Assembly (NCBI GenBank): GCA_002700285.1
Contig: PACT01000039.1
Location: 44,965-108,964, forward strand
Source: Crocinitomicaceae bacterium
GTDB taxonomy: Bacteria; Bacteroidota; Bacteroidia; Flavobacteriales_D; Sanyastnellaceae
Direction of reading: 5' to 3'
Length of the DNA: 64,000 nucleotides
Shown here: positions 7,557 through 17,570 of the stretch, piece by piece
Numbering within the stretch: the first letter of the stretch is position 1
How the letters are laid out: each line of letters starts with the position of its first letter
Position numbers and translations under genes: made by a program
Notes under the pieces: generated by a model
Told to the model about the DNA's origin: nothing
The model's database searches: none
What the model saw: only the letters and a program-made list of their open reading frames with translations

Positions 7557-8141
7557 GTGAATTGGAAAGAACGTATAGGCCGCTGGTATTTATCCAGAAC
7601 GAAAGCAGAATCTAGAATTCCTAGTAGCTGTAGTCTTCGAAATGCACAAAGTGTAGGTCTATTATACTTGGAACGTGACCATGAGTTTTATCGCACAATT
7701 AAGAGTATTGCCAAGCATTTAAGAGATGATTTGGGCGTAAAAAATGTTTCCATGCTTTCATTTGTGAATGACGACATGAAAAACACCCCCGGTTGGTTGG
7801 TCAGAAAACTAGGTGGCGGCTTTTTTTGCAAATCTGATCTTAATTGGTACGGCAGACCTATTAATGAAGTGCAACAATTTGTTGAAAGTGATTTCGACAT
7901 ATTGATTGATTTGGAACTTGAGCCCGTTTTGCCATTGAAATACATATTGAAATCATCAAATGCAAAGATGAAGGTGGGACCTCAACAACTCGATTTTCCA
8001 TCTGATTATGACATTAATATTGGTATTTCTCCTGTCGTCAAGTCTTTAGAAAATGGTGTTGATAAAAATGATGACATGGCGATTTGGAAAGAACAAACTG
8101 AACGAACTTTTCATTTCATAACAGAAGCGAATATTCAATAA
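7557..8141 (+). CDS. DUF6913-like conserved protein
   Basis: 194 residues with no signal peptide or membrane segment. It resembles the Bacteroidota DUF6913 family, which is often found directly before dapA. Visible blocks are GLLYLERDHEFYRTIKSIAKHLRDDLG, VSMLSFVNDD, WYGRPINEVQQFVESDFDILIDLELE and KMKVGPQQLDFPSDYDINI. The start is GTG, supported by the promoter four bases upstream and by the absence of any in-frame ATG before residue 66. It ends one base before dapA, so the two are surely co-transcribed. A role tied to lysine or diaminopimelate synthesis or cell-wall supply is only inferred from position. Confidence 0.78.
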   Translation: MNWKERIGRWYLSRTKAESRIPSSCSLRNAQSVGLLYLERDHEFYRTIKSIAKHLRDDLGVKNVSMLSFVNDDMKNTPGWLVRKLGGGFFCKSDLNWYGRPINEVQQFVESDFDILIDLELEPVLPLKYILKSSNAKMKVGPQQLDFPSDYDINIGISPVVKSLENGVDKNDDMAIWKEQTERTFHFITEANIQ

Positions 8142-8142
8142 C

Positions 8143-9033
8143 ATGAATAATACATTAAGTGGCCTAGGAGTAGCGATGGTAACACCATTCAATGAGAAAG
8201 GTGGGATTGATTACCCTGCGCTTCAACGATTAACTGAGAACCTCGTGAATGGGGCATGCGATTTCCTTGTCGTGCTTGGAACTACGGCAGAAACGCCAAC
8301 GTTAACAGAAAAGGAACAAAGAAGGGTTTTGGACTTTATTTTAGAGGTGAATGCAAAACGTAAACCTGTTGTTGTAGGTATAGCAGGAAACAACACTGCT
8401 GAATTATGCAAACGTATTGTGTCGTTTGATTTGTCGGGGGTCGATGCTGTATTAAGTGCTTGTCCATCCTATAACAAACCCTCGCAAGCAGGTTTAATCG
8501 CTCATTTCGAAGCCGTTGCCAATGCTTCTTCACGCCCTGTGATCCTTTATAATGTCCCATCCAGAACAGGATGTAATCTTGAAGCGAAGTCTACTTTACA
8601 TCTTGCAAACAATCCGAATATCGTGGCAATCAAAGAGGCCAGTGGAAATTTAGTCCAAATCGATTCCATCCTCTTAAATCGTCCTTCTGGGTTTAAAGTG
8701 TTTTCTGGAGATGATGCGCTCACTCTTGCGATGATTTCCTCAGGAGCTGATGGAGTAATTTCTGTCATTGGAAATGCAATCCCTGACATTTTTGGCACCA
8801 TGGTTCATCAATCCCTTTTCGGACAAATAAATGAAGCCCGAGCAACTCACCTAAGTTTAAGTCCGCTTGTTGAAGCAATATTCAAAGAAGGCAATCCCGT
8901 TGGGATTAAAGCAATGCTAGAACAGATTGGGATTTGCGAAGCGCATGTTCGACTTCCCCTTGTGTCTGCGACACCTGAACTTAAGAAGTTAATTTATACG
9001 CAGATTGCCGAGCTAAATGTCACAATTGCCTAA
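8143..9033 (+). CDS. dapA: 4-hydroxy-tetrahydrodipicolinate synthase
   Basis: Condenses pyruvate with aspartate semialdehyde, the first step toward diaminopimelate and lysine. It has 296 residues and a TIM-barrel fold. The Schiff-base lysine is Lys164 in AIKEASGNL. The catalytic triad residues are Tyr136 in LYNVPSRTG and Thr47/Thr48 in VVLGTTAETPTL. Late motifs are FSGDD and GADGVISVIGN. It is the second gene of the DUF6913-dapA unit and ends 14 bases before the convergent transketolase gene. Confidence 0.96.
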   Translation: MNNTLSGLGVAMVTPFNEKGGIDYPALQRLTENLVNGACDFLVVLGTTAETPTLTEKEQRRVLDFILEVNAKRKPVVVGIAGNNTAELCKRIVSFDLSGVDAVLSACPSYNKPSQAGLIAHFEAVANASSRPVILYNVPSRTGCNLEAKSTLHLANNPNIVAIKEASGNLVQIDSILLNRPSGFKVFSGDDALTLAMISSGADGVISVIGNAIPDIFGTMVHQSLFGQINEARATHLSLSPLVEAIFKEGNPVGIKAMLEQIGICEAHVRLPLVSATPELKKLIYTQIAELNVTIA

Positions 9034-9047
9034 AGCCAAATGAACCT

Positions 9048-10022
9048 TTATTTCTTTTGAGCAATGAGTTCTAAAGCGCGTGCCACAATGACCTCTGCTG
9101 TTAATCCGTACTTTTCCATCAACTGTTTTGGTGTTCCACTTTCCCCGAATTGATCGTCAACTGCAACCATACGCATTGGGGTAGGGTTGTTTTCAGCTAA
9201 GACTTGAGCGACCGATCCGCCCAAACCACCCCATCGTTGATGTTCCTCGGCAGTTACAACACGTCCTGTGCGCGCCGCACTTTCATTAATTGCTTTTGAA
9301 TCAAGGGGTTTGATAGTATGCATATTGATGACATCTGCATGGATTCCTTGGTCTCGCAATATGAGTCCAGCTTGTATTGCCTCCCAAACCATATATCCAG
9401 TCGCAATGATTGTGACATCATCTCCTTCCATTAATTTCTGAGCTTTCCCAATTTCAAAAGGGGCATTATCTTTATAAAATACGGGGAGTTTTGGTCGTCC
9501 AAACCTCAAATAAACAGGACCTTGAATATCCGCAATCGCCAATGTAGCTTGACGGGTTTGTTCGTAATCTGCCGGACAGATCACAGTCATGTTTGGCAGC
9601 ATTTTCATCATTCCAATATCTTCAAGAATCTGATGCGTTGCGCCATCTTCGCCCAATGTTAATCCAGCGTGTGATGCACATATCTTCACGTTTTTCTCGC
9701 TGTATGCCACTGATTGACGGATTTGGTCATACACTCTTCCTGTAGAAAAGTTCGCAAACGTACCCGTAAATGGAATTTTGCCTCCGATGGTCATGCCAGC
9801 GGCCATGCTGATCATATTTGCCTCTGCAATTCCTACTTGGAAAAATCTGGCTGGATGCGCATCTCTGAAATCACCCATTTTCAGTGAACCAGTGAGGTCA
9901 GCACAAAGTGCGACCACTTCAGGATGCGTGGTGCCCAATTCAAGTAATGCTGCTCCAAATCCACTTCTTGTGTCTTTAGATTCTGAAGGATTGAGGGTGA
10001 TAAATGGTGAAGAATCAGTCAT
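9048..10022 (-). CDS. Transketolase, C-terminal subunit (split form)
   Basis: 324 residues covering the pyrimidine-binding and C-terminal domains of transketolase. Family motifs are [50 protein letters not shown] and [16 protein letters not shown]. It pairs with the N-terminal subunit at 11449-12291 to make one active site binding thiamine diphosphate for the pentose phosphate pathway. Its ATG overlaps the end of the VWA gene by eight bases. The three genes are therefore read as one unit: N-subunit, VWA, C-subunit. Confidence 0.93.
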   Translation of the reverse strand: MTDSSPFITLNPSESKDTRSGFGAALLELGTTHPEVVALCADLTGSLKMGDFRDAHPARFFQVGIAEANMISMAAGMTIGGKIPFTGTFANFSTGRVYDQIRQSVAYSEKNVKICASHAGLTLGEDGATHQILEDIGMMKMLPNMTVICPADYEQTRQATLAIADIQGPVYLRFGRPKLPVFYKDNAPFEIGKAQKLMEGDDVTIIATGYMVWEAIQAGLILRDQGIHADVINMHTIKPLDSKAINESAARTGRVVTAEEHQRWGGLGGSVAQVLAENNPTPMRMVAVDDQFGESGTPKQLMEKYGLTAEVIVARALELIAQKK

Positions 10023-11430
10023 GAAGATTTAAATTAAGGGTAGAACCCGATTTAATTGTAAATGTGGATTGAATGCTATACTTAGATGAGCTTGCTTGTC
10101 GAGCTCTGAAAATTACTGTGTAAGTCCCTGGCTGAAGGGTGTAACGTCCGGAGGGGTTGCCAAATGGAAGTTGCACGACATGTGCCAATGTGCTTGCATC
10201 TACAATGCTTCCGTATCCAGAAGCCGAGGATTGTAACATTAAACTGCCAGGTGAAGCGATTGTTATTTCAGTTGGCGTATCCGCAATGACTTCAATGTTC
10301 TCCACCAGGGTAGGAGGTGTTGTGTGGAATCGGGCGTCATAAAAACCGGACAAGATCTTAATCGACGTACCGATATTCATAGAATAGAACGATTCACATT
10401 CTCCTGCCTCGTATAAATCCACACTTAGATTGCCGTAATCATTTCTCCTGGTATGAGGAAATTTCGGTGATAATAACCCTTGAGACATATCACTGATGGA
10501 AATCACATTGTGTTTTCCAGGCGCAAGACGTATCGAATCCATTCCTTGAGATGGCAGCGTATGAAGCGTAAGGTTATAGGTGGGTACAGGGTCCAAATAA
10601 AAGGTGTCTGTTGAATTCTTATAGCCTAGCGTATGAACTACTTGAGGATGGCTGTCACCTGTACGCAGATCAGTAAAACTCAGCGGTACATCTGTAATGA
10701 GGGGTTCATTGTTGTCATCTAGAAGATTAACTTCAACGGTTGTGTTATGCAGAGCCTGTTCTAAGACCAAATGAAGGACTGTTTCGAATGTTTCAGGATT
10801 AGAGGCATCATAGAAGTTTCCCACGCATCTAAGAGACTCTTTAAATTTATCTTCGATTCCGATTCCGATAATAAAAGGCTTAACAATAATCCCTCTAGAT
10901 TGAAGCATTCTACTGACAACACATGGATCTTCATCACATGCCTCAATGCCATCCGTGATTAAAACAATGACATTCCGACCTGGTTCAGTTGGAAAATCGT
11001 CAGCAGCACGTTCCAGAGATCTCGCGATTGGGGTTGTGCCTTGCGCACGCAGTCTTCCGAGTTTTTGTTTAATAATCAGATTTGTCCCTGTGGCAATTGG
11101 GACGATTAATTCGGTATCATCACAATCTTGATTCCCCTCGACGTGTCTTGTACCGTGACCGTATGCCCTCAGACCCAATTCTAGATTATCTGTGCCATAA
11201 AGTGTTTCAAGTGACTTAGAAAGCAACTTCGTCGCGAGACTTATTTTCTTTTCGCCCCCCCAAAACGCATTCATGCTATTCGAAGCATCGAAAACAAATA
11301 ATATTCGCGTAGGCCCATCATCGGTAGATGGGTTTAAGTCAAAACTTATTGTTGCTTGTGCTGAAATAAATCCAGGAATGAGCAACAACACTAAAAACCA
11401 AAACCGATGATATTTTAAATGAGATGACAC
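10015..11430 (-). CDS. Secreted von Willebrand factor A domain protein
   Basis: 471 residues starting at GTG. The signal peptide ([16 protein letters not shown]) ends near residue 25. A VWA domain spans about 35-230: the MIDAS motif is DASNS in [13 protein letters not shown], with Thr in AQGTTPIA and Asp in [13 protein letters not shown]. Asp/Glu-rich metal binding is therefore intact. The rest is beta-rich, with Ig-like pieces such as [14 protein letters not shown] and [14 protein letters not shown]. No T9SS type A tail is evident. It lies between the two halves of transketolase, 18 bases after the N-subunit and overlapping the C-subunit by eight bases. A periplasmic or surface protein translated from a cytosolic enzyme operon is unusual. 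Confidence 0.85.
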   Translation of the reverse strand: MSSHLKYHRFWFLVLLLIPGFISAQATISFDLNPSTDDGPTRILFVFDASNSMNAFWGGEKKISLATKLLSKSLETLYGTDNLELGLRAYGHGTRHVEGNQDCDDTELIVPIATGTNLIIKQKLGRLRAQGTTPIARSLERAADDFPTEPGRNVIVLITDGIEACDEDPCVVSRMLQSRGIIVKPFIIGIGIEDKFKESLRCVGNFYDASNPETFETVLHLVLEQALHNTTVEVNLLDDNNEPLITDVPLSFTDLRTGDSHPQVVHTLGYKNSTDTFYLDPVPTYNLTLHTLPSQGMDSIRLAPGKHNVISISDMSQGLLSPKFPHTRRNDYGNLSVDLYEAGECESFYSMNIGTSIKILSGFYDARFHTTPPTLVENIEVIADTPTEITIASPGSLMLQSSASGYGSIVDASTLAHVVQLPFGNPSGRYTLQPGTYTVIFRARQASSSKYSIQSTFTIKSGSTLNLNLHD

Positions 11431-11448
11431 GAAATGGTAATTCTTTAT

Positions 11449-12291
11449 TTAGTAATCTCCTTCGGTTTCCTCAAGTTGGGTCAATGCATCAGCCAGTTGC
11501 GCATCATTAGGTGCAATGCCGTGCCATTTATGTGTTCCTTCCATAAAGTCTACGCCCTTACCCATAACCGTTTCCATAAGGACTACGGATGGCACTCCAG
11601 ACCCCCTTGCAGCTTTGGCTTCCTGAATGACACGGTCCAAATCGTCGAGGTTGTGACCATTACACTTCAACACGTTCCATCCAAAAGCGGACCACTTCGC
11701 AGAGAGGTCGAGCAATGACATGACATCCTCTGTAGAACCATCAATCTGCTGACCGTTACAATCGATAAAACTGATGATGTTATCTATTTTGTTATGTGCG
11801 GCATACATCGCAGCTTCCCATATTTGACCTTCTTGTAACTCACCATCACCATGAAGTGTAAATACCCATGTATCTTCTCCTAAGAGTCTCTTCGTTTCAG
11901 CAGCGCCGATTCCTACACTCAACCCTTGACCTAAAGATCCCGATGCAATTCTGACACCAGGCAAGCCTTCTTCCGTCGCCGGGTGACCTTGAACGCGTGA
12001 GTTTAACTTCCTGAAAGTGGCCAATTCAGAGGTTGGGAAAAATCCTCTTCTTGATAAAACACTGTACCAAACAGGTGAAATATGTCCATTTGAGAGAAAA
12101 AACAAATCTTCTCCTTTGCCATTCATAGAGAAATTTTCTGCGTCAATCTTCATGACGTCAAAGTAAAGTTTCACAAACAATTCAACACATCCAAGAGACC
12201 CTCCGGGGTGACCGGATGATACAGCGTGGACCATGCGGACAATGTCGCGGCGGACTTGGGAACAAAGGGCGGGAGTAGCTTGTGTGCTCAT
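11449..12291 (-). CDS. Transketolase, N-terminal subunit (split form)
   Basis: 280 residues covering the thiamine diphosphate-binding domain. Motifs are SSGHPGGSLGCVELFVKLYF near the start, GSLGQGLSVGIGAAE, the ThDP/metal motif HGDGELQEGQIWEAAMYAAH with NGQQIDG, and KWHGIAPN at the end. It is the first gene of the three-gene unit with the VWA protein and the C-terminal subunit. A TACTTTTA box about 40 bases before the ATG could be its -7 element (one mismatch). Split transketolases are common in Bacteroidota and Firmicutes. Confidence 0.93.
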   Translation of the reverse strand: MSTQATPALCSQVRRDIVRMVHAVSSGHPGGSLGCVELFVKLYFDVMKIDAENFSMNGKGEDLFFLSNGHISPVWYSVLSRRGFFPTSELATFRKLNSRVQGHPATEEGLPGVRIASGSLGQGLSVGIGAAETKRLLGEDTWVFTLHGDGELQEGQIWEAAMYAAHNKIDNIISFIDCNGQQIDGSTEDVMSLLDLSAKWSAFGWNVLKCNGHNLDDLDRVIQEAKAARGSGVPSVVLMETVMGKGVDFMEGTHKWHGIAPNDAQLADALTQLEETEGDY

Positions 12292-12395
12292 TATTAAATA
12301 GAGTAACGTGATTTTGGTCGTAAAAGTACTTCAGCAACGTCCGACTAAGTTGAAGTGTTTATAAAGTTTAGTAAATCGTTGAGAGGTTAGTTATC

Positions 12396-12403
12396 TACCT
12401 TTG
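12396..12403 (+). promoter_or_regulatory. -7 promoter box TACCTTTG of ychF
   Basis: Exact TAnnTTTG, ending 25 bases before the ATG at 12428, in the divergent region between the transketolase unit and ychF. A TTG 14 bases upstream is closer than the usual -33 spacing. Confidence 0.62.
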
Positions 12404-12427
12404 TTAATCTTACAAAAGAAAATTATC

Positions 12428-13525
12428 ATGGCTCTACAATGTGGCATCGTCGGTCTTCCCAATGTTGGAAAGTCCACACTTTTTAATTGTTTGTCCAACG
12501 CAAAAGCGCAAAGTGCAAATTTTCCATTCTGTACGATCGAACCAAATTTGGGTGTAATTACTGTGCCTGACCCAAGATTAAATAAGCTTGCTGAACTTGT
12601 TCAGCCACAAAATGTTCTCCCCACTACGGTTGAAATTGTTGATATCGCCGGTCTGGTCAAGGGCGCCAGCAAAGGGGAAGGATTGGGCAACAAGTTTCTT
12701 GGGAATATTAGAACCACGGATGCCATCATACATGTATTAAGGTGTTTTGATGATGACAACATCATCCATGTTGACGCGTCTGTTGATCCTATTCGTGACA
12801 AAGAAGTCATCGATATGGAACTTCAATTAAGAGACCTCGAAAGCTTAGAAACAAAAAAGGAAAAGGTGGGAAAGGCTGCCCGTACGGGTGATAAAATTGC
12901 AATTAAAGAACTTGAGTTTTATGATGAGCTTAAAGACATTCTTATGAGTGGCAACAATGCCAGGAACATCGAGAAGACAGATTTTAACGCTCCTCTTATG
13001 AATGATCTTCAGCTACTTACTTCAAAACCTGTGCTTTATGTATGCAATGTTGACGAAGCAAGTGTCGTAAAAGGCAATGCCTATGTTGACAGGGTGAGCA
13101 AGATGGCTGAAGCGGAAGGTTCCGAAATCATCGTCATAGGCGCAGGAATTGAATCTGATATTGCGGAATTTGATGACCTCGAAGAAAGGGCCATGTTCCT
13201 TCAAGATCTGGGGCTTGAAGAGGCTGGCGTTGCCAAATTAATCAGGACGGCATATAAATTACTGGACCTCCAAACATACTTTACTGCTGGTGTTAAAGAA
13301 GTACGTGCCTGGACTATCCGCAAAGGGTTTACCGCGCCACAAGCTGCAGGCGTTATACATACTGATTTTGAAAAAGGATTTATTCGAGCTGAGGTCATCA
13401 AATATGAAGACTTCATTTCATTTGGTTCCGAGAATGCGGTCAAGGAAGCTGGAAAACTCTCGGTTGAAGGAAAAGACTACATTGTCCAAGATGGAGACGT
13501 CATGCATTTTCGATTCAATGTATAA
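12428..13525 (+). CDS. ychF: Redox-regulated ATPase YchF
   Basis: Obg-family nucleotide hydrolase with ATP preference, 365 residues, the normal length when started at ATG 12428. Walker A GLPNVGKS is at 9-16 and the switch regions at DIAGLVKGASKGEGLGNKFL. A coiled-coil domain around 130-200 is followed by a C-terminal TGS domain (RAWTIRKGFTAPQAAGVIHTDFEKGFIRAEV). YchF binds ribosomes and is linked to stress responses. The end overlaps the next gene by eight bases. Confidence 0.96.
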   Translation: MALQCGIVGLPNVGKSTLFNCLSNAKAQSANFPFCTIEPNLGVITVPDPRLNKLAELVQPQNVLPTTVEIVDIAGLVKGASKGEGLGNKFLGNIRTTDAIIHVLRCFDDDNIIHVDASVDPIRDKEVIDMELQLRDLESLETKKEKVGKAARTGDKIAIKELEFYDELKDILMSGNNARNIEKTDFNAPLMNDLQLLTSKPVLYVCNVDEASVVKGNAYVDRVSKMAEAEGSEIIVIGAGIESDIAEFDDLEERAMFLQDLGLEEAGVAKLIRTAYKLLDLQTYFTAGVKEVRAWTIRKGFTAPQAAGVIHTDFEKGFIRAEVIKYEDFISFGSENAVKEAGKLSVEGKDYIVQDGDVMHFRFNV

Positions 13526-13955
13526 GGTTTTAACGTTTTTATTTTTGTCAGCTTTATCGATCACAATCGTTCAAGGCCAAAACAAAATCCATGCTCCAGG
13601 CATGCCTGAATCGGCCGTCCTTACAATGTCGAGTCAGCAAGAAGCATGGAATTCGGGAAACATTGATGCGTTTATGATTGGATATTGGGAATCTGACAGT
13701 TTACTTTTTGTCGGTGGTGGAGGTGTTACATCAGGATATAATGCTACTTTAGAGCGGTACAAGAGAAGCTATCCGAATGTTGAGTCGATGGGGTACCTCA
13801 CGTTTAACAACCGGTCTTGGACACCCTTGGGGCGAAAAACAGCATTGTTAATTGGGTCATGGAGACTCAATGATGACGTGGGAGGGATGTACTCTCTTGT
13901 TTGGCGAAAGATTAAAGGGGAATGGCATATTATAGCCGACCACTCTAGCAATTAG
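13518..13955 (+). CDS. Secreted DUF4440/SnoaL-like protein
   Basis: 145 residues. The ATG at 13518 gives a signal peptide (MYKVLTFLFLSALSITIVQGQ); any longer reading would lie inside ychF in another frame. The mature part has the cystatin-like alpha+beta pattern of the SnoaL/DUF4440 (ketosteroid isomerase-like) group: QQEAWNSGNIDAFMIGYW, FVGGGGVTSGYNATLERYKRSYP, ALLIGSWRL and MYSLVWRKIKGEWHIIADHSS. A periplasmic location is inferred. The start overlaps the end of ychF by eight bases and the stop is two bases before the rhomboid gene, so all three appear co-transcribed. Substrate is unknown. Confidence 0.82.
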   Translation: MYKVLTFLFLSALSITIVQGQNKIHAPGMPESAVLTMSSQQEAWNSGNIDAFMIGYWESDSLLFVGGGGVTSGYNATLERYKRSYPNVESMGYLTFNNRSWTPLGRKTALLIGSWRLNDDVGGMYSLVWRKIKGEWHIIADHSSN

Positions 13956-13957
13956 TC

Positions 13958-14548
13958 ATGCCTTTGCTTCTCCCTATTATTGTCGTTACCGCCTGCATCT
14001 CAATTTATGCGATGAAACGTCCGGAAGTACTCAGTAAAATGATGCTTTCTCCTTATAAAGTAGTGCACAACAATGAATATTATAGAATACTTTCGCATGG
14101 ATTTATCCATTCTGACGGGATGCATTTGGCCATAAACTTATTTGTATTGTGGGAGTTTGGAAGTGTTGTTGAATTGGAATACGGAGAGGGGTTTCCGTTT
14201 TTATTTTTTGGGGCTATCATTGCTGCATCAATCCCAGCTATTGCGAAGCATAAAAACAATATAAATTACAATTCGTTAGGTGCATCTGGCGCAGTTAGCG
14301 CAATTCTTATGGCATTTATTGTCGCGCATCCCTCACACACTTTGTTGTTGTTGTTTGTCATCCCCATTCCAGCAATTTTGGCTGGATTGTTGTTCTTCAT
14401 TTTTGAAAGATCAATGCAGAAAAGGGGAGGCACAGGTATTGCACATGATGCACATATCTATGGCGCAGGGTTTGGTCTCATTTATGCGTTAATTAAAGAT
14501 CCAAACGGATTGTCAAATATGTTTTATACACTTACAGGATTGTTTTAA
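13958..14548 (+). CDS. Rhomboid-family intramembrane serine protease
   Basis: 196 residues, about six membrane segments. The catalytic Ser110 lies in NSLGASGAVSAIL (GxSG). The catalytic His166 lies in DAHIYGAGFG. The HxxxMHxxxN motif of segment 2 is HSDGMHLAIN (51-60). This is the compact rhomboid core of six helices. It would cleave membrane-protein substrates within the inner membrane; the substrate is unknown. It is co-transcribed with the small secreted protein before it. The next gene is convergent and starts 25 bases after its stop. Confidence 0.93.
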   Translation: MPLLLPIIVVTACISIYAMKRPEVLSKMMLSPYKVVHNNEYYRILSHGFIHSDGMHLAINLFVLWEFGSVVELEYGEGFPFLFFGAIIAASIPAIAKHKNNINYNSLGASGAVSAILMAFIVAHPSHTLLLLFVIPIPAILAGLLFFIFERSMQKRGGTGIAHDAHIYGAGFGLIYALIKDPNGLSNMFYTLTGLF

Positions 14549-14573
14549 CACTCAATGTTCAATCTACTAGTTT

Positions 14574-14900
14574 CTATTCAACAATTCTGAAAACATCCTC
14601 TTCTGGCAACTTCATAAAATACCTTTCTCGAGCAACTCTCTCTAGAACCGCAGGGTTAGACTTTATTTCATCTAAGCGCAATTGCAAATCGACATTCTTC
14701 AAGGATGTTTGCCTGACTTCGGCTTTCATTTCATTCAGCGTGATTTGTTCATCTATAATATAGAACAAGTCAACATCACTAATGAACATCACCCATCCAA
14801 TTGCAATGATTGATGTTGCTGAATACTTATTTCTTAGCACATCTTTGAAGAAGCCCATTAAAAAGCCCTTGAGCTTTGATATTTGAGGTCGCATTGTCAT
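14574..14900 (-). CDS. FtsB/DivIC-family septum formation initiator
   Basis: 108 residues. A cytoplasmic N-terminus (about 1-25) is followed by one membrane segment (SATSIIAIGWVMFISDV), a coiled coil (QITLNEMKAEVRQTSLKNVDLQLRLDEIK), and the ending ARERYFMKLPEEDVFRIVE, matching the AREKY.....DE.v.ri pattern of FtsB/DivIC. It would bridge FtsL and FtsQ in the divisome. Its start directly adjoins the stop of clpC, so it is the second gene of a clpC-ftsB unit on this strand. Confidence 0.9.
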   Translation of the reverse strand: MTMRPQISKLKGFLMGFFKDVLRNKYSATSIIAIGWVMFISDVDLFYIIDEQITLNEMKAEVRQTSLKNVDLQLRLDEIKSNPAVLERVARERYFMKLPEEDVFRIVE

Positions 14901-17570
14901 TTATTCTTTGACTTTATCATCTTTTGACGGCCCTTTTTTATTTGCAGGTTTCTTGGGACTTTTCTTTTTCTTCGCTGGTTTCGATGTGCTTATAATGTCT
15001 TCATCTGCGCCATCAGGCATTGTTAAAACGCCACCTTTTACAACAGTAATTTTGAGATTATCCTCACCTAAAGTGTATTCAGCTTTTAACAAGTCTCCTT
15101 CTTCAACAGACGAATTGATGATTTCTTCGGCAAAGGGATCTTCCAAATGTTTTTGTATTGCTCTTTTTAGAGGTCTAGCACCGTATTTCTCATCATATCC
15201 TTTGTCTACGATGTAATCTTTTGCAGTTTCGGAAACTTCAAGTCCATATCCCAAACTTATCACCCTGTTCTTTAGAGCCGCGAGCTCTAAATCTATGATC
15301 GAGTGAATGTGTTCTCTATTTAGTGATTTAAATAAAACCACATCATCAATACGATTTAAAAACTCAGGTGCAAAGGCTCTCTTTAGTGCTTTCTGTATAA
15401 CCCCAGCTTTATTTTGATCCTCATTGTTTTCCTTAGCAGATGTGTTAAATCCCACCCCTGTTCCGAAATCAGCAAGCTGTCGAGCGCCAATATTTGACGT
15501 AAGAATCATCACTGTATTTCTGAAGTCAACTTTCCGCCCCAGGCTGTCAGTCATTTGACCATCATCTAGTGCTTGAAGAAGGAGGTTAAAAACATCGGGA
15601 TGTGCCTTTTCAATTTCATCAAGAAGTACAATAGAGTAGGGGCGACGGCGAACTTTCTCAGTGAGTTGTCCGCCCTCTTCATAGCCTACGTATCCTGGAG
15701 GTGCTCCTACCAAACGCGTCACGGCAAATTTTTCCATGTACTCACTCATGTCAATTCTAATGAGCGCATCATCACTGTCAAACATAAACTTGGCGAGTTC
15801 CTTCGCAAGTTGTGTTTTACCTACTCCTGTGGGGCCTAGGAAGATAAATGAACCGATCGGCTTATTTGGATCTTTAAGTCCAGCTCTGTTCCGCTTTATT
15901 GCCTTCACAACTTTATTTATCGCCTCTTGTTGACCGATTACTTTGGTCTCAATATTTTTATCCATCCTGGCGAGCTTTCCGCTTTCTTTCTCCGCGATTC
16001 TTTGAACAGGGATGCCCGTCATCATGGCAACAACATCTCCCACGTGATCTTCTGTCACAGAAACTCTAAGGTTTTTGCTCTCTTCATCCCACTGGCGCTT
16101 GGCAGTGACTAAACGCTCATTTAAATTTCGCTCAGTATCTCTAAGTCTTGCCGCTTCTTCATAGCGTTGGCTTCTCACAACCCTGATCTTCTCTTCTTTG
16201 ATCCTGTCAATTTCTTCTTCAATGTCAAGGATTTCTTGAGGGACATGAATGTTATTCAGGTGGACCCTACTTCCCACTTCGTCTAAAGCATCTATGGCTT
16301 TATCTGGAAGATGTCTGTCAGTAATGTAACGCGACGTTAATTTCACACATGCACTTATGGCTTCGTCTGTGTAGATAACACTATGATGCTCTTCGTATTT
16401 GTCCTTAATGTTGTGTAAAATCTGTTTTGTCTCTTCTATCGAAGTAGGCTCCACTAAAACCTTTTGAAAACGACGTTCAAGGGCACCATCTTTTTCGATA
16501 TGCTGACGGAATTCATCAAGTGTTGTTGCACCAATACATTGGATCTCTCCTCTTGCAAGTGCGGGTTTAAACATATTCGATGCATCGAGTGATCCACTGG
16601 CACCACCTGCACCAACAATTGTGTGGATTTCGTCAATAAACAGAATGACATCTGGAGATTTTTCAAGTTCATTCATGACAGCCTTCATTCTCTCTTCAAA
16701 CTGACCGCGGTACTTCGTTCCCGCAACGAGAGAGGCAACATCTAAAGTGACAATGCGTTTTCCATAAAGAACACGGCTGACTTTCTTCTCAATTATTCTC
16801 AGGGCCAAACCCTCCGCAATCGCGCTTTTGCCTACACCGGGTTCGCCAATAAGAATTGGATTGTTTTTCTTTCTTCTTGACAGAATCTGAGAAACACGTT
16901 CGATCACTTTTTGACGGCCGACGATGGGGTCTAATTTCCCCTCTTCAGCCATCTTCGTTAAATCTCGTCCGAAATTATCTAGGACTGGCGTTTTACTTTT
17001 GGTATCACCTTTTCTTTTCGAGACACTGTTTGAAGATCCGGAGCCCCCACCTGTGGATGGTTCTTCATCAGGGCCCATGTCGTTGTCTGACATTGGCGCC
17101 TCTAGTCTAGGAGAAGAAGTCGCACCTGAATTTTCTGAGATCATATTTTCAAATTCCTCTTTGGCAATTTCGTAATCAATGTTAAATGCATGTAAGGATT
17201 TTGTTGCAACATTGTCTTCATCTTTGAGGATGCTCAGCAAAAGATGCTCTGTGCCTATGACGGGGCTTTTAAAAATCTTAGCTTCTAAATATGTAATCTT
17301 CAGAATTTTCTCAGCCTGCTTTACGAGCGGCATGTTGCCTGCACCTAATGGACTTCCTCCAGAAGGTCTGATTGAACTTTCGATAAGTTTACGGAGTTTT
17401 TGAATGTCACAATTGAGCCCTTCTAAAATTCTAATTGCTGTCCCTTCGCCTTCCTTAATTAACCCTAACAACAGATGCTCAACACCTATGTACTTGTGTT
17501 CTAGCCTCAAAGCTTCCTCACGACTAAACGTGATTACTTCTCTAACCCGTGGTGAAAATTTCGCGTCCAT
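14901..17570 (-). CDS. clpC: ATP-dependent Clp protease ATP-binding subunit ClpC
   Basis: 889 residues with the ATG at 17570 (MDAKFSPRVREVITFSREEA); a TTG further upstream gives a non-family extension. Order: double Clp-N repeat (about 1-145), an Asp/Gly/Ser-rich linker, AAA-1 with Walker A GEPGVGKSA, UVR/M-type middle region (EEKIRVVRSQRYEEAARLRD), AAA-2 with Walker A GPTGVGKTQ and LLDEIEKAHPDVFN, ClpB D2-small domain, and a Lys/Pro-rich tail of about 30 residues. ClpC unfolds substrates for ClpP in the cytosol. The basic tail after the D2 domain is longer than in Firmicutes ClpC. Confidence 0.96.
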   Translation of the reverse strand: MDAKFSPRVREVITFSREEALRLEHKYIGVEHLLLGLIKEGEGTAIRILEGLNCDIQKLRKLIESSIRPSGGSPLGAGNMPLVKQAEKILKITYLEAKIFKSPVIGTEHLLLSILKDEDNVATKSLHAFNIDYEIAKEEFENMISENSGATSSPRLEAPMSDNDMGPDEEPSTGGGSGSSNSVSKRKGDTKSKTPVLDNFGRDLTKMAEEGKLDPIVGRQKVIERVSQILSRRKKNNPILIGEPGVGKSAIAEGLALRIIEKKVSRVLYGKRIVTLDVASLVAGTKYRGQFEERMKAVMNELEKSPDVILFIDEIHTIVGAGGASGSLDASNMFKPALARGEIQCIGATTLDEFRQHIEKDGALERRFQKVLVEPTSIEETKQILHNIKDKYEEHHSVIYTDEAISACVKLTSRYITDRHLPDKAIDALDEVGSRVHLNNIHVPQEILDIEEEIDRIKEEKIRVVRSQRYEEAARLRDTERNLNERLVTAKRQWDEESKNLRVSVTEDHVGDVVAMMTGIPVQRIAEKESGKLARMDKNIETKVIGQQEAINKVVKAIKRNRAGLKDPNKPIGSFIFLGPTGVGKTQLAKELAKFMFDSDDALIRIDMSEYMEKFAVTRLVGAPPGYVGYEEGGQLTEKVRRRPYSIVLLDEIEKAHPDVFNLLLQALDDGQMTDSLGRKVDFRNTVMILTSNIGARQLADFGTGVGFNTSAKENNEDQNKAGVIQKALKRAFAPEFLNRIDDVVLFKSLNREHIHSIIDLELAALKNRVISLGYGLEVSETAKDYIVDKGYDEKYGARPLKRAIQKHLEDPFAEEIINSSVEEGDLLKAEYTLGEDNLKITVVKGGVLTMPDGADEDIISTSKPAKKKKSPKKPANKKGPSKDDKVKE

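Noticed and set aside
12401..12427. Upstream TTG start of ychF
   Set aside because: It lies in the -7 box TACCTTTG and would add nine residues before the universal MALQCGIVG start.
13290..13517. Longer N-terminus for the DUF4440-like protein inside ychF
   Set aside because: It reads ychF in another frame; the signal peptide begins at ATG 13518.
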